A DNA stretch of 7,684 nt, taken from the NCBI GenBank assembly GCA_025350985.1, contig JANXWU010000500.1:1-7684 (forward strand), written 5' to 3'. How positions within the stretch are numbered: position 1 is the first letter of the stretch; each line of letters starts with the position of its first letter. Positions 1 to 6,623 of the stretch are shown piece after piece. This DNA is from Spartobacteria bacterium (lineage in GTDB: Bacteria > Verrucomicrobiota > Verrucomicrobiia > Chthoniobacterales > Chthoniobacteraceae). Below the pieces are notes generated by a model, which saw nothing but the letters and a program-made list of their open reading frames with translations, had not been told where the DNA came from and searched no databases. Both the position numbers and the translations under genes were made by a program.

Positions 1-601
1 TGTCGCTCGCCCGGTCCCGGATCGCCTGGTACATGATCAAATCCACGTAACGAATGATCGGCGCGGCATTGGCTTCGTTCTCGACCGACTGCATGTCCGC
101 CGGACCTCCTTCGGAAAAGGAAATCTCCCCCTCCTCGCCCAATTCCTTGAGGATGTCCCCCATGTTGTCCGTGTCCGCGCCGTACGACTTTTTCAACAAC
201 TCCTCGACCTGGTAAACGGGCGCGACGACGACGTGGACGTTCTTCTCGATGGCAAAACGCAAGTCCTCGGCGATCTGCACGTTGAGTGGATCGGTCAGGC
301 AAATCGTGACCGCGTCGCCAGTCAGGCCCACCGGCAGCGCGCCGTGCAGCCGCGCCAGTCCAGCGGGGATCAAACGCAGAACCTCCGGGGGCGGCTCGAA
401 GGTTTTCAGATCGACCAAATCGGTGCCGAGATGTTCGGCGATGTGCTGCCAAAATTGGTCCTCCGACACGAACTCAAAATCGACCAGCGCCTGCACGACA
501 CTTTTGCCGGCATTGGACATTTCCGTGAGGATGTCCTCGATCTGGCTCTCCTCCACCACGCCGCGTTCCACCATGATTTCGAGGACTTGTTTGGCGTTCA
601 T
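1..601 (-). CDS. PilB/GspE-type secretion/pilus assembly ATPase, N-terminal part (runs off left edge)
   Basis: Minus-strand frame starting at ATG 601-599, open for 200 codons to the window edge, so the C-terminal part with the Walker motifs is not visible. It begins MNAKQVLEIMVERGVV. An N-terminal helical region is followed by a domain resembling the T2SSE_N/MshEN fold at about residues 40-140 (the TDPLN stretch near 103-107 is typical of it). An acidic linker rich in Glu and Gly covers about 143-178. The frame then enters PIIRYVDLIMYQAIRDRASD (181-200), the characteristic entry into the ATPase core of PilB/GspE proteins, normally followed by IH. The start codon directly follows the pilT stop (TAA then ATG, no spacer), so translation is probably coupled. 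It is a second, divergent paralogue of the ATPase encoded upstream at 1753-3447. The family powers pilin or pseudopilin polymerisation at the inner membrane; which system this copy serves cannot be told. Confidence 0.9.
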   Translation of the reverse strand, partial: MNAKQVLEIMVERGVVEESQIEDILTEMSNAGKSVVQALVDFEFVSEDQFWQHIAEHLGTDLVDLKTFEPPPEVLRLIPAGLARLHGALPVGLTGDAVTICLTDPLNVQIAEDLRFAIEKNVHVVVAPVYQVEELLKKSYGADTDNMGDILKELGEEGEISFSEGGPADMQSVENEANAAPIIRYVDLIMYQAIRDRASD

Positions 602-1681
602 TTATTTGCGGGGAGCCTGGCCTTCCAGAAGCTGTTTGGCGACCTCGGGGTCTTGCGATTTGGTCATCATTTCCTCGTAACTGATCAGCCCTTTCGTGAA
701 CAAATCAACGAGCGTGGCTTCCAGCGACACCATTCCGTATTTCGCGCCAGTCTGGATATCGGTGGCGATGCGGAAGGTCTTGTTGTCACGAATTAACGCG
801 GCGATCGAGGGCGTGTTGATCATCACCTCGAACGCGGCGACGCGGCCTTTGCCATCCAGTTTGGGAAGCAAAAGCTGCGAGATCACCGCCTTCAGATTCG
901 TGGAAAGTTGCACGCGGATTTGCTCCTGCTTCTCCATCGGAAACGCATCGACGATGCGATCCACCGTCCGCGCCGCGCCGGTCGTGTGCAGCGTGGCAAA
1001 AACCAGATGACCGGTTTCGGCCGCGGTGATCGCAATTTCCATCGTCTCCAAATCGCGCATTTCGCCGAGCAGGATCACGTCCGGGTCCTGCCGCAGTGCC
1101 CGCCGCAGGCCGTCGGCAAAAGTGGGCACGTCGATCCCGAGTTCACGCTGGTTGATGATTCCCTTTTTGTGCGTGTGGTAATACTCGATCGGATCTTCGA
1201 TCGTCAGGATGTGGCTGCGCTGCGTTTCGTTGATGACGTTGAGCATCGAGGCCAAAGTCGTCGTCTTGCCGGAGCCCGTCGGGCCGGTGACGAGGATCAA
1301 CCCGCGCGGCAGCGTCAGCAGCGTTTCGGCGATGGGCGGCAGGCCGATTTCCGCCAGCGACATCAGCCGTTTTGGAATCAACCGCAACGCCACGCCGATG
1401 CTGCCTTTCTGCCGGTAAACATTCGCGCGGAACCGATCCGTCTCGCGAAACGAAAACGCGAAATCAACGCTCCCCTGCTCCTTGACCTGTTGCAGGTTCG
1501 CGTCGCTCGTGATGGCGCGCGCGAGCAAGTCCGTGTCGTCCGGCGTCAGCGGTGCCATGTCCAGCTTCGCGAGATGCCCGCGCAGCCGCAGCACTGGCGG
1601 CGAGCCGGCGGAGATGTGGATATCCGACGCGCCCTCGTCGATGGCGAGCCGCAGCAAATCTTCCATCGGAATGGTGGCCAT
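602..1681 (-). CDS. pilT: Type IV pilus retraction ATPase PilT
   Basis: A 359-residue protein, close to the usual PilT length of about 345-370. The N-terminus ([19 protein letters not shown], residues 6-24) is the PilT-type PAS-like domain entry without the long N-terminal domain of PilB. Seen in order: Walker [10 protein letters not shown] at 133-141, Asp box TIEDPIEY at 160-167, [14 protein letters not shown] (197-210) with Walker B and catalytic Glu207, and His box [15 protein letters not shown] at 222-236. It has no tetracysteine zinc motif, as expected for PilT. PilT forms a cytoplasmic hexamer that depolymerises the pilus and drives twitching. The C-terminal segment corresponding to the AIRNLIRE retraction motif reads SIAALIRD (292-299), a diverged version. 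ATG at 1681 gives the expected N-terminus; no Shine-Dalgarno is visible upstream, only a pyrimidine-rich tract. It lies between two PilB-type genes on the same strand. Family assignment is firm; PilT rather than PilU is likely but not proven. Confidence 0.95.
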   Translation of the reverse strand: MATIPMEDLLRLAIDEGASDIHISAGSPPVLRLRGHLAKLDMAPLTPDDTDLLARAITSDANLQQVKEQGSVDFAFSFRETDRFRANVYRQKGSIGVALRLIPKRLMSLAEIGLPPIAETLLTLPRGLILVTGPTGSGKTTTLASMLNVINETQRSHILTIEDPIEYYHTHKKGIINQRELGIDVPTFADGLRRALRQDPDVILLGEMRDLETMEIAITAAETGHLVFATLHTTGAARTVDRIVDAFPMEKQEQIRVQLSTNLKAVISQLLLPKLDGKGRVAAFEVMINTPSIAALIRDNKTFRIATDIQTGAKYGMVSLEATLVDLFTKGLISYEEMMTKSQDPEVAKQLLEGQAPRK

Positions 1682-1752
1682 TTTAGGAAAGGCGGAGGGC
1701 TGGGGGCGGAAGGCGGAAAAGAAGTGCGGAGCGAGCGGGCGGTTTCATTTCT

Positions 1753-3447
1753 TCAAGCCGCGTCTCCCATCGTCGTCGAGATCACTTCCTCCGCCGTCGT
1801 CGTGCCGGCGAGCACCTTGCGCACACCGTCTTCGCGCAACGTCCGCATGCCCAGTTCGCGCGCGCGTTTGCGCAGTTGGAGCGTGGAGGCTTTCTCGTTG
1901 ATCATGTGCCGCACGTCGTCGGTGATGACGAAGATTTCAAAGATGCCCATGCGTCCCTTGTAGCCGACGTGGCGGCACTTCTCGCAGCCGACCGGCCGCA
2001 TGATCAGCGCCTCGCCGAGCTGCGAACGGTCGATGCCCAGCGAGACGATTTCGCTGTCGGTCAGCTCGTGTGGCTGCTTGCAGTTGTTGCAAAGTTTCCG
2101 CACCAATCGCTGCGCCACGACCGCGCGCACGGAGCTGGAAACCAGGAACGGCGGCACGCCGATATCGACGAGTCGCGCGACCGCCGCCGGGGCGTCGTTC
2201 GTGTGCAGCGTCGAGAAAACCAAGTGGCCGGTGAGCGAGGCGTTGATGGCGATGTTCGCCGTGTCCGCGTCGCGAATTTCGCCGATCATGATGATGTTCG
2301 GCGCCTGCCGCAGCATCGAGCGCAGCACGACGGGAAAGGTCATGCCGATATCGACATTCACCTGCACTTGGTTGATCCCGTTCATCTGATATTCGCACGG
2401 GTCTTCGACGGTGATGATTTTTCGGTCGGGCTTGTTGATGTAATTCAAACAGGCGTAAAGCGTGGTCGTCTTGCCGGACCCGGTCGGACCGGTCACGAGC
2501 AGGATGCCGTCGGGCAGCGCAATGAGTTGCTCGAAGGTCTCTTGATCGTCGCTGAGGAAACCCAATTCCGGCAGACCAAGGCTCAGGCTCGACTTGTCCA
2601 AAATACGCATGACGATGCTCTCGCCGTGCGTCGTCGGCACCGTCGAAACGCGCAAGTCGATCGATTTTTTCCCGATCTTGATCTGGATGCGCCCGTCCTG
2701 CGGCAGGCGCTTTTCGGCGATCGACATCGAGCCGGTCATGATCTTCAAGCGGCTGATGATTGCCGACTGCAATTTCTTCGGCGGGTTCTGCATTTCGTGC
2801 AGCACCCCGTCCATCCGAAAGCGGACACGGAAGCGCTTTTCCATCGGCTCCAGGTGGATGTCGCTCGCCTTGAGTTTATAGGCTTCGAGCAAAAGCATCG
2901 TCACCATTTTGATGATCGGCGCGTCACCCCCTTCGCCCTCTGCCACCTCCGCCGCGTGCTCGCCGATTTGGATATCGTCGCCCAACTGCCCTTCCAACTG
3001 TGCCGCCGCATCGTCGGCGGTGCCGTAGTATTTAAGCAGCGCCGTCTTGATCTGATCCGGCGTCGAGCAAACGAATTCGACCTCGCGTTTCAGCAAATGG
3101 CCGACGGCGTCGAACGTGTCGAAATTCAACGGATCATCGACCGCCACCAACAGGCTCGCCTCGGTCTGCGCAATCGGGATCACGCGATAACGCCGCGCCA
3201 CTTCCTGCGGGATGTGCGCGATCACGTCCGGGGAAATCACCATCTGCGACATGTCCACAAACTCCATGCTGTTGTGCGTCGCCAGCGCGCGGGTCACGTC
3301 CTCCTGCGTCAGCGCGCCCTGTGCGATCAGCGCCGGCACGATGCCCCCATGTTTCATCAATTCCGCCCGCGCTCGCTCGATTTGCGGTTTCGTGACCAGT
3401 CCGGTATCCCGGAGGATTTCAATGATGTAGTCGTCGTTGGCCGTCAC
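1753..3447 (-). CDS. pilB: PilB/GspE-family type IV pilus (type II secretion) assembly ATPase
   Basis: A full-length hexameric assembly ATPase. With the GTG start at 3447 it has 564 residues and begins TANDDYIIEIL after the initiator. A TTG at 3480 would add 11 residues. No ATG lies in frame before an upstream TGA, and neither start has a Shine-Dalgarno, so GTG is preferred but not certain. Numbering below is from the TTG start. A T2SSE_N/MshEN-like domain occupies about 60-152, an acidic linker 155-186, and the core entry APIIKMVTMLLLEAYKLKAS 187-206. Then follow Walker [10 protein letters not shown] (331-339), Asp box TVEDPCEY (357-364), Walker B IIMIGEIRD (396-404), His box SLTGHLVFSTLHTNDA (415-430) and a zinc-binding tetracysteine at C464/C467 and C499/C502. 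The tetracysteine separates PilB/GspE from PilT. The RQDPD that usually precedes Walker B is RQAPN here. The neighbouring pilT favours PilB over GspE, but the family alone does not decide it. It is probably the first gene of the leftward operon. Confidence 0.93.
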   Translation of the reverse strand: MTANDDYIIEILRDTGLVTKPQIERARAELMKHGGIVPALIAQGALTQEDVTRALATHNSMEFVDMSQMVISPDVIAHIPQEVARRYRVIPIAQTEASLLVAVDDPLNFDTFDAVGHLLKREVEFVCSTPDQIKTALLKYYGTADDAAAQLEGQLGDDIQIGEHAAEVAEGEGGDAPIIKMVTMLLLEAYKLKASDIHLEPMEKRFRVRFRMDGVLHEMQNPPKKLQSAIISRLKIMTGSMSIAEKRLPQDGRIQIKIGKKSIDLRVSTVPTTHGESIVMRILDKSSLSLGLPELGFLSDDQETFEQLIALPDGILLVTGPTGSGKTTTLYACLNYINKPDRKIITVEDPCEYQMNGINQVQVNVDIGMTFPVVLRSMLRQAPNIIMIGEIRDADTANIAINASLTGHLVFSTLHTNDAPAAVARLVDIGVPPFLVSSSVRAVVAQRLVRKLCNNCKQPHELTDSEIVSLGIDRSQLGEALIMRPVGCEKCRHVGYKGRMGIFEIFVITDDVRHMINEKASTLQLRKRARELGMRTLREDGVRKVLAGTTTAEEVISTTMGDAA

Positions 3448-3549
3448 AGGTTTGGAGCGGATGCCGGAGTGATGAATCAAATCCGCGAACGCGCGGCCCG
3501 CGCAAGTTCTTTCTCGGAGACTGCGAAATAAGTTGAAGGACGCGGCGCT

Positions 3550-3580
3550 TCGGACGCGATGGTGAAAGACCAGCGTCCGA
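3550..3580. promoter_or_regulatory. Inverted repeat in the divergent intergenic region (possible operator)
   Basis: Perfect 8-bp arms TCGGACGC (3550-3557) and GCGTCCGA (3573-3580) are separated by 15 bp. The core word GGACGC recurs nearby at 3538-3543 and 3606-3611. The region separates the leftward ATPase operon from the rightward dehydrogenase operon, so a dyad here could bind a regulator of either. No regulator gene is visible and the repeat could be chance in GC-rich DNA. Confidence 0.3.
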
Positions 3581-3645
3581 CCGTTTCAAAAAGAAAAGTT
3601 CTGCCGGACGCGACCGCGCGTTCCTCCAAGGAAAACCGATTGGAA

Positions 3646-3661
3646 TTGCCGAGCGCGGCAA
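3646..3661. promoter_or_regulatory. Short perfect hairpin upstream of the dehydrogenase gene
   Basis: TTGCCG (3646-3651), loop AGCG, CGGCAA (3656-3661): a perfect 6-bp stem with a 4-nt loop, ending 29 bp before the ATG at 3691. There is no T-run after it, so it is not an intrinsic terminator. It could be a 5'-leader hairpin or a protein-binding site. No convincing -35/-10 pair was recognised in this intergenic region on either strand. Confidence 0.25.
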
Positions 3662-3690
3662 CCCGGTTACGTTTACGCCCTTTCAAAATC

Positions 3691-4875
3691 ATGGCTCGCA
3701 AATCACGAAAGAACGTCGGCTTGATCGGCTTGGGAATCATCGGCTCCAGTGTCGCCGCGGCACTGCGCCACGCGGGCTTTCCGACTTATGTCTGGAACCG
3801 GACCCCGAAGGCGTCGCCTAATTTTCTCTCCTCGCCCGCCGAAGTCGCCGACGTGTGCGATGTCATTCAAATTTTTGTCGCGGACGCGCAGGCGCTCTTC
3901 GACGTGCTCGATGCGTGCGGGGAACTGCTCACCTCGCGGCATACCATCCTTTGCCACGCCACGGTCGGACCGGAAGCGGTGGTCGAGGCGGAAAAAATCG
4001 TCGCCGCCCGCGGCGCGAAGTTCCTCGATGCGCCTTTCACCGGCAGCAAAATCGCCGCGGACAATCGGGAATTGGTTTACTACATCGGCGGCGACCCAGC
4101 CGTGCTGCGCGCGGTCGAACCCGTGCTCCAGGCGAGCAGCAAGGCCATCGTAAAAATCGGCGCGGTGGGCGACGCGTCGCTGGTGAAAATCGCCACCAAC
4201 ATGATGGTCGCCGTTTCGACCCAGGCGTTGATCGAAGCGCAGGCGCTCGTGCGCAAATCGGGCGTCGCTCCCGAAGTTCTGGCGGCGGCGCTGGAGCACC
4301 ACGGCGCGCGCTCCGGGCTCACTGATTTGAAACTGCCCCGCGTGATCCGGGGCGATTTCGCGCCGCATTTTTCGCTCAAGCACATGTTCAAGGACGCGCA
4401 GATCGCCATCCATCTGGCGAATAATCTGGGCATCGATCTTCCGACCACGACCGCATCCGCCGGCGTGATGTACGGCGGGCTGAGTTGCGGCTGGGGGGAC
4501 TTGGATTTTTCCGCCACGGCTAAATCTTACGAGCCGCCTCCGGTGGAGCCGACCCCGGAGCCGGTCGCCCCGCAACCCGCTGCCGGGGCCGATTCCGGGG
4601 AGAAGTCTGTGTCTCAACAGCTTCATCCCGTGGCCGGCCAAAATGGCGGGGACGAAAACCAAATGCCGGCCGGGTCCGCCGCGCCCAATCCCAAAAAGGC
4701 ATCGCAAAAGCTCGCTGAATCTTTGCCGGCGACGGACGACAAAGCTTCGATCGATGTGGAGGCGGTGGTGATGGAAAAATCAAGCGCGGCGGTCGAAACA
4801 GCGAAACCAAATCTGGAATCGAATCCCGCTCCGGTGCGGAACCGGGTGAAGCGCTGGTTCAAACCGCGCGGTTGA
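3691..4875 (+). CDS. NAD(P)-dependent beta-hydroxyacid dehydrogenase (3-hydroxyisobutyrate dehydrogenase / glyoxylate reductase family) with long disordered tail
   Basis: A 394-residue protein; the catalytic part (about 1-280) has the usual family size. The frame is open back to 3559, but ATG 3691 places the Rossmann strand at the N-terminus (KNVGLIGLGIIGSSVAAAL, 7-25), as in the family, so it is chosen. NRT at 36-38 after the second beta strand resembles NADPH-preferring members such as glyoxylate/succinic semialdehyde reductases. The substrate-binding loop is DAPFTGS (113-119; DAPVSGG is common), and the catalytic Lys/Asn pair is K166/N170 within GDASLVKIATNMM. The all-helical C-terminal domain ends near GWGDLDFSATAKSY (267-280). 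Residues 281-394 form a Pro/Ala/Glu-rich, low-complexity tail ending in a basic aromatic peptide, RNRVKRWFKPRG; this is not normal for the family. The loop after NRT is shorter than usual. It is the first gene of a three-gene run, with ygfZ 10 bp downstream. The substrate cannot be predicted from the sequence. Confidence 0.88.
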   Translation: MARKSRKNVGLIGLGIIGSSVAAALRHAGFPTYVWNRTPKASPNFLSSPAEVADVCDVIQIFVADAQALFDVLDACGELLTSRHTILCHATVGPEAVVEAEKIVAARGAKFLDAPFTGSKIAADNRELVYYIGGDPAVLRAVEPVLQASSKAIVKIGAVGDASLVKIATNMMVAVSTQALIEAQALVRKSGVAPEVLAAALEHHGARSGLTDLKLPRVIRGDFAPHFSLKHMFKDAQIAIHLANNLGIDLPTTTASAGVMYGGLSCGWGDLDFSATAKSYEPPPVEPTPEPVAPQPAAGADSGEKSVSQQLHPVAGQNGGDENQMPAGSAAPNPKKASQKLAESLPATDDKASIDVEAVVMEKSSAAVETAKPNLESNPAPVRNRVKRWFKPRG

Positions 4876-4885
4876 AGCGTGCCGC

Positions 4886-5821
4886 ATGTCTCCGGCGGAA
4901 ATTTACGCGCAGTTCAAGGAACGGGGCGGCATCGCAGAACTGGCCCGCGCGCAATGGCGGCTCACCGGTGCGGACCGCGTCCGTTTTCTCAACGGCCAGG
5001 TGAGCAATGACGTACGCAAGCTGCGGCCCGGTGCCTCGCTCCACGCGTGCGTGCTGACCGCGAAAGGAAAAATGTGCGCGGATGTCCGGGTGTCGGCGGG
5101 TGACGACTTCCTGCGCGTGGACGCTGAGGCATCACTGCGCGAGCCACTCGGTGCCCGGCTGGAGCGTTACCTCATCGCGGATGATGTCGTGCTCGACGAC
5201 GTGACGGATGAACTGGGAATGCTGCACCTAATTCAACCTCCCGGCGCGCACACGTCGCTCGATCACCCAAGGATCGAATCCTACCCCGCCAATCGCTTTG
5301 GTTTTCCCCACACCGATTTTCCGGGAACCGATTTCGTGGGGCCTCGGGATGAGTTGAAAGAGTTGCTTTCGGAGTTTTCAAAACGCGCTCCCCTGCTCGA
5401 CGACGCGATGCTGGAAACGATTCGCATCGAAGCCGGCGTGCCACGCTGGGGATTCGAGTTGAACGAGGACATCCTACCGCAGGAAGCCGGACTCGATCAC
5501 GGCGCGATTGATTTCCACAAGGGCTGCTACGTCGGGCAGGAAGTGATCTCGCGGATCAAAAGCGTCGGTCATGTGAACAAGCAACTTTGCGGCTTGGCGA
5601 GCCTCGACGATGCGCCGTTGCGCGCGGGGATGAGGCTCTTCGCGCCGGATGCGCCGGAGAAGGAAGCGGGCTGGATCACGAGCGCGGCTTTCAGTTTCGG
5701 CTTGGCGCGTCCGGTCGCGCTCGGTTATCTCAAGCGCGGCGTGACCGCAGATGTGCTGGTCGCGCGCGATGACTCCGGCGTCTCCCGCGTCGAAGTGAAA
5801 AACCTGCCCTTCGTTTCATGA
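4886..5821 (+). CDS. ygfZ: YgfZ/GcvT-like folate-binding protein (Fe-S cluster assembly/repair)
   Basis: A 311-residue protein, close to the family norm of about 300-330. The hallmark KGCYVGQE lies at residues 212-219 with the conserved Cys214, preceded by an N-terminal GcvT-like part (LTGADRVRFLNGQVSNDVRKL, 26-46) and followed by a beta-barrel segment with ALGYLKRG (278-285). In studied bacteria YgfZ (COG0354) is a cytoplasmic tetrahydrofolate-dependent protein needed for full activity of some Fe-S enzymes, including the tRNA methylthiotransferase MiaB; transfer of that role here is inference. It shares the fold of the glycine-cleavage T-protein GcvT, but the KGCYxGQE motif and lack of a gcv neighbourhood argue against that. 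ATG 4886 fits the N-terminus of relatives; no Shine-Dalgarno is visible. Its stop overlaps the next gene's start (ATGA), implying translational coupling. Confidence 0.92.
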   Translation: MSPAEIYAQFKERGGIAELARAQWRLTGADRVRFLNGQVSNDVRKLRPGASLHACVLTAKGKMCADVRVSAGDDFLRVDAEASLREPLGARLERYLIADDVVLDDVTDELGMLHLIQPPGAHTSLDHPRIESYPANRFGFPHTDFPGTDFVGPRDELKELLSEFSKRAPLLDDAMLETIRIEAGVPRWGFELNEDILPQEAGLDHGAIDFHKGCYVGQEVISRIKSVGHVNKQLCGLASLDDAPLRAGMRLFAPDAPEKEAGWITSAAFSFGLARPVALGYLKRGVTADVLVARDDSGVSRVEVKNLPFVS

Positions 5822-6438
5822 AAACATTCTCCGCTTTTCTGCTCGGCCTTTGCGCCGCCAATCTCGCGTGCGCGGACGAGGTCGCCGTAATGTCGATCCG
5901 GTTTCCCAAGGAAAAAAAGCCGCAACAGGTCGTGCTCGAATTGTTCCCGGACGCCGCGCCCGCGACGGTGGAAAACTTTGCAAAACTCGCGCGCAAGAAA
6001 TTTTACAACGGCATCGCGTTCCACCGCATCTTCCCGCACACGCTGGTGCAGGCGGGCGATCCGTTGAGCGAAAAGGAAAAGAACCGGGGCAAAGTCGGCA
6101 CGAGCGGACCGGGCTACACGCTCGCGCAGGAAATCCGCCGCAAGCACGTCACCGGCGCGGTCGCGATGGCGCGGCTACCGGACAAAATCAATCCGACCCG
6201 CCGCTCCAATGGCAGCCAGTTTTTCGTCTGCCTGAAGCCGATGCCGGAATACAACGGGCAATACACCGTGTTCGGCCAAGTCATCGGCGGGATGGAAGTT
6301 TTGGAGCGAGTGAGCGCACTGCCGGCGGACTCGAACGACAACCCCATTGACCGCGTCGTGATCAAGTCGATCAGGATGACTCCGCGGGAAAAGGTTCCCT
6401 TTTCCGCCGAAAAATCGAAGCCGAAAAAGGCGGAATGA
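5818..6438 (+). CDS. Exported cyclophilin-type peptidyl-prolyl cis-trans isomerase
   Basis: A 206-residue protein. An N-terminal signal peptide (MKT, hydrophobic 4-17, ACA-DE cleavage site after residue 19) predicts export to the periplasm; Cys18 is not in a proper lipobox, so a lipoprotein is unlikely. The cyclophilin fold follows: TVENFAKLARKKFYNG (50-65), catalytic FHR with Arg70, Gln78 in VQAGD, NGSQFF (131-136) with Gln134 and Phe136, and YTVFGQVIGGMEVL (149-162). Cyclophilins interconvert cis and trans prolyl bonds during protein folding. Compared with human CypA, the Phe60 position is Thr75 here, which may alter the hydrophobic proline pocket. The C-terminus (about 189-206) is a short Lys/Pro/Glu tail. 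The ATG overlaps the ygfZ stop by 4 bp, so it is probably the last gene of the operon. No intrinsic terminator was recognised directly after it. Confidence 0.94.
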   Translation: MKTFSAFLLGLCAANLACADEVAVMSIRFPKEKKPQQVVLELFPDAAPATVENFAKLARKKFYNGIAFHRIFPHTLVQAGDPLSEKEKNRGKVGTSGPGYTLAQEIRRKHVTGAVAMARLPDKINPTRRSNGSQFFVCLKPMPEYNGQYTVFGQVIGGMEVLERVSALPADSNDNPIDRVVIKSIRMTPREKVPFSAEKSKPKKAE

Positions 6439-6454
6439 AATCGCCGATAATCGC

Positions 6455-6483
6455 TTGCGCGGTCCGGCGCGGGCACGTATAGA
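6455..6483 (+). promoter_or_regulatory. Sigma70-like promoter candidate for tRNA-Tyr
   Basis: TTGCGC (6455-6460), a 17-bp spacer and TATAGA (6478-6483) give a sigma70-like arrangement with ideal spacing but only partial consensus match. Transcription would begin near 6490, about 50 bp before the tRNA 5' end, a plausible precursor leader. No other nearby pair fits better. The assignment is by eye only. Confidence 0.4.
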
Positions 6484-6541
6484 CGAGGCTTCGTTTCGCG
6501 GCGCAACACGATCCGCACGCGCGAGACGAACCGCAGCTTTT

Positions 6542-6623
6542 GGGTAGGTACCGAAGTGGCCAAACGGGGAAGACTGTAAATCTTCTGTCTCTGACTTCGC
6601 TGGTTCGAATCCAGCCCTGCCCA
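6542..6623 (+). tRNA. trnY: tRNA-Tyr (anticodon GUA)
   Basis: An 82-nt class II tRNA that folds fully by eye. The acceptor stem is GGGTAGG (6542-6548) with CCTGCCC (6616-6622), including one G-U pair, and discriminator A6623. The D stem is CCG (6551-6553) with CGG (6565-6567). The anticodon stem is GAAGA (6569-6573) with TCTTC (6581-6585), and the loop CTGTAAA carries anticodon GTA at 6576-6578. A long variable arm has the GTC/GAC stem (6587-6589 with 6593-6595), as expected of bacterial tRNA-Tyr. The T arm is GCTGG, TTCGAAT, CCAGC (6599-6615). CCA is not encoded; C and six Ts follow, so the 3' end must be completed by CCA-adding enzyme. The T-run at 6625-6630 may help end transcription. Confidence 0.97.

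Noticed and set aside
908..1963. 351-codon open frame on the plus strand over pilT
   Set aside because: Antisense to pilT and to the 3' end of the upstream PilB gene, with Arg/Gln/His-rich shadow composition and no motif.
1876..3531. 551-codon open frame on the plus strand
   Set aside because: It is antisense to the well-supported PilB/GspE gene and encodes an Arg/His/Asp-rich sequence with no recognisable domain, as expected of a shadow frame in GC-rich DNA.
3559..3690. 44-codon N-terminal extension of the dehydrogenase frame
   Set aside because: The family starts with the Rossmann strand, ATG 3691 fits this exactly, and the extension carries the inverted repeats and no protein motif.
3703..4707. 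334-codon open frame on the minus strand over the dehydrogenase
   Set aside because: Antisense shadow of a gene with clear Rossmann and catalytic motifs; its own sequence shows no domain.
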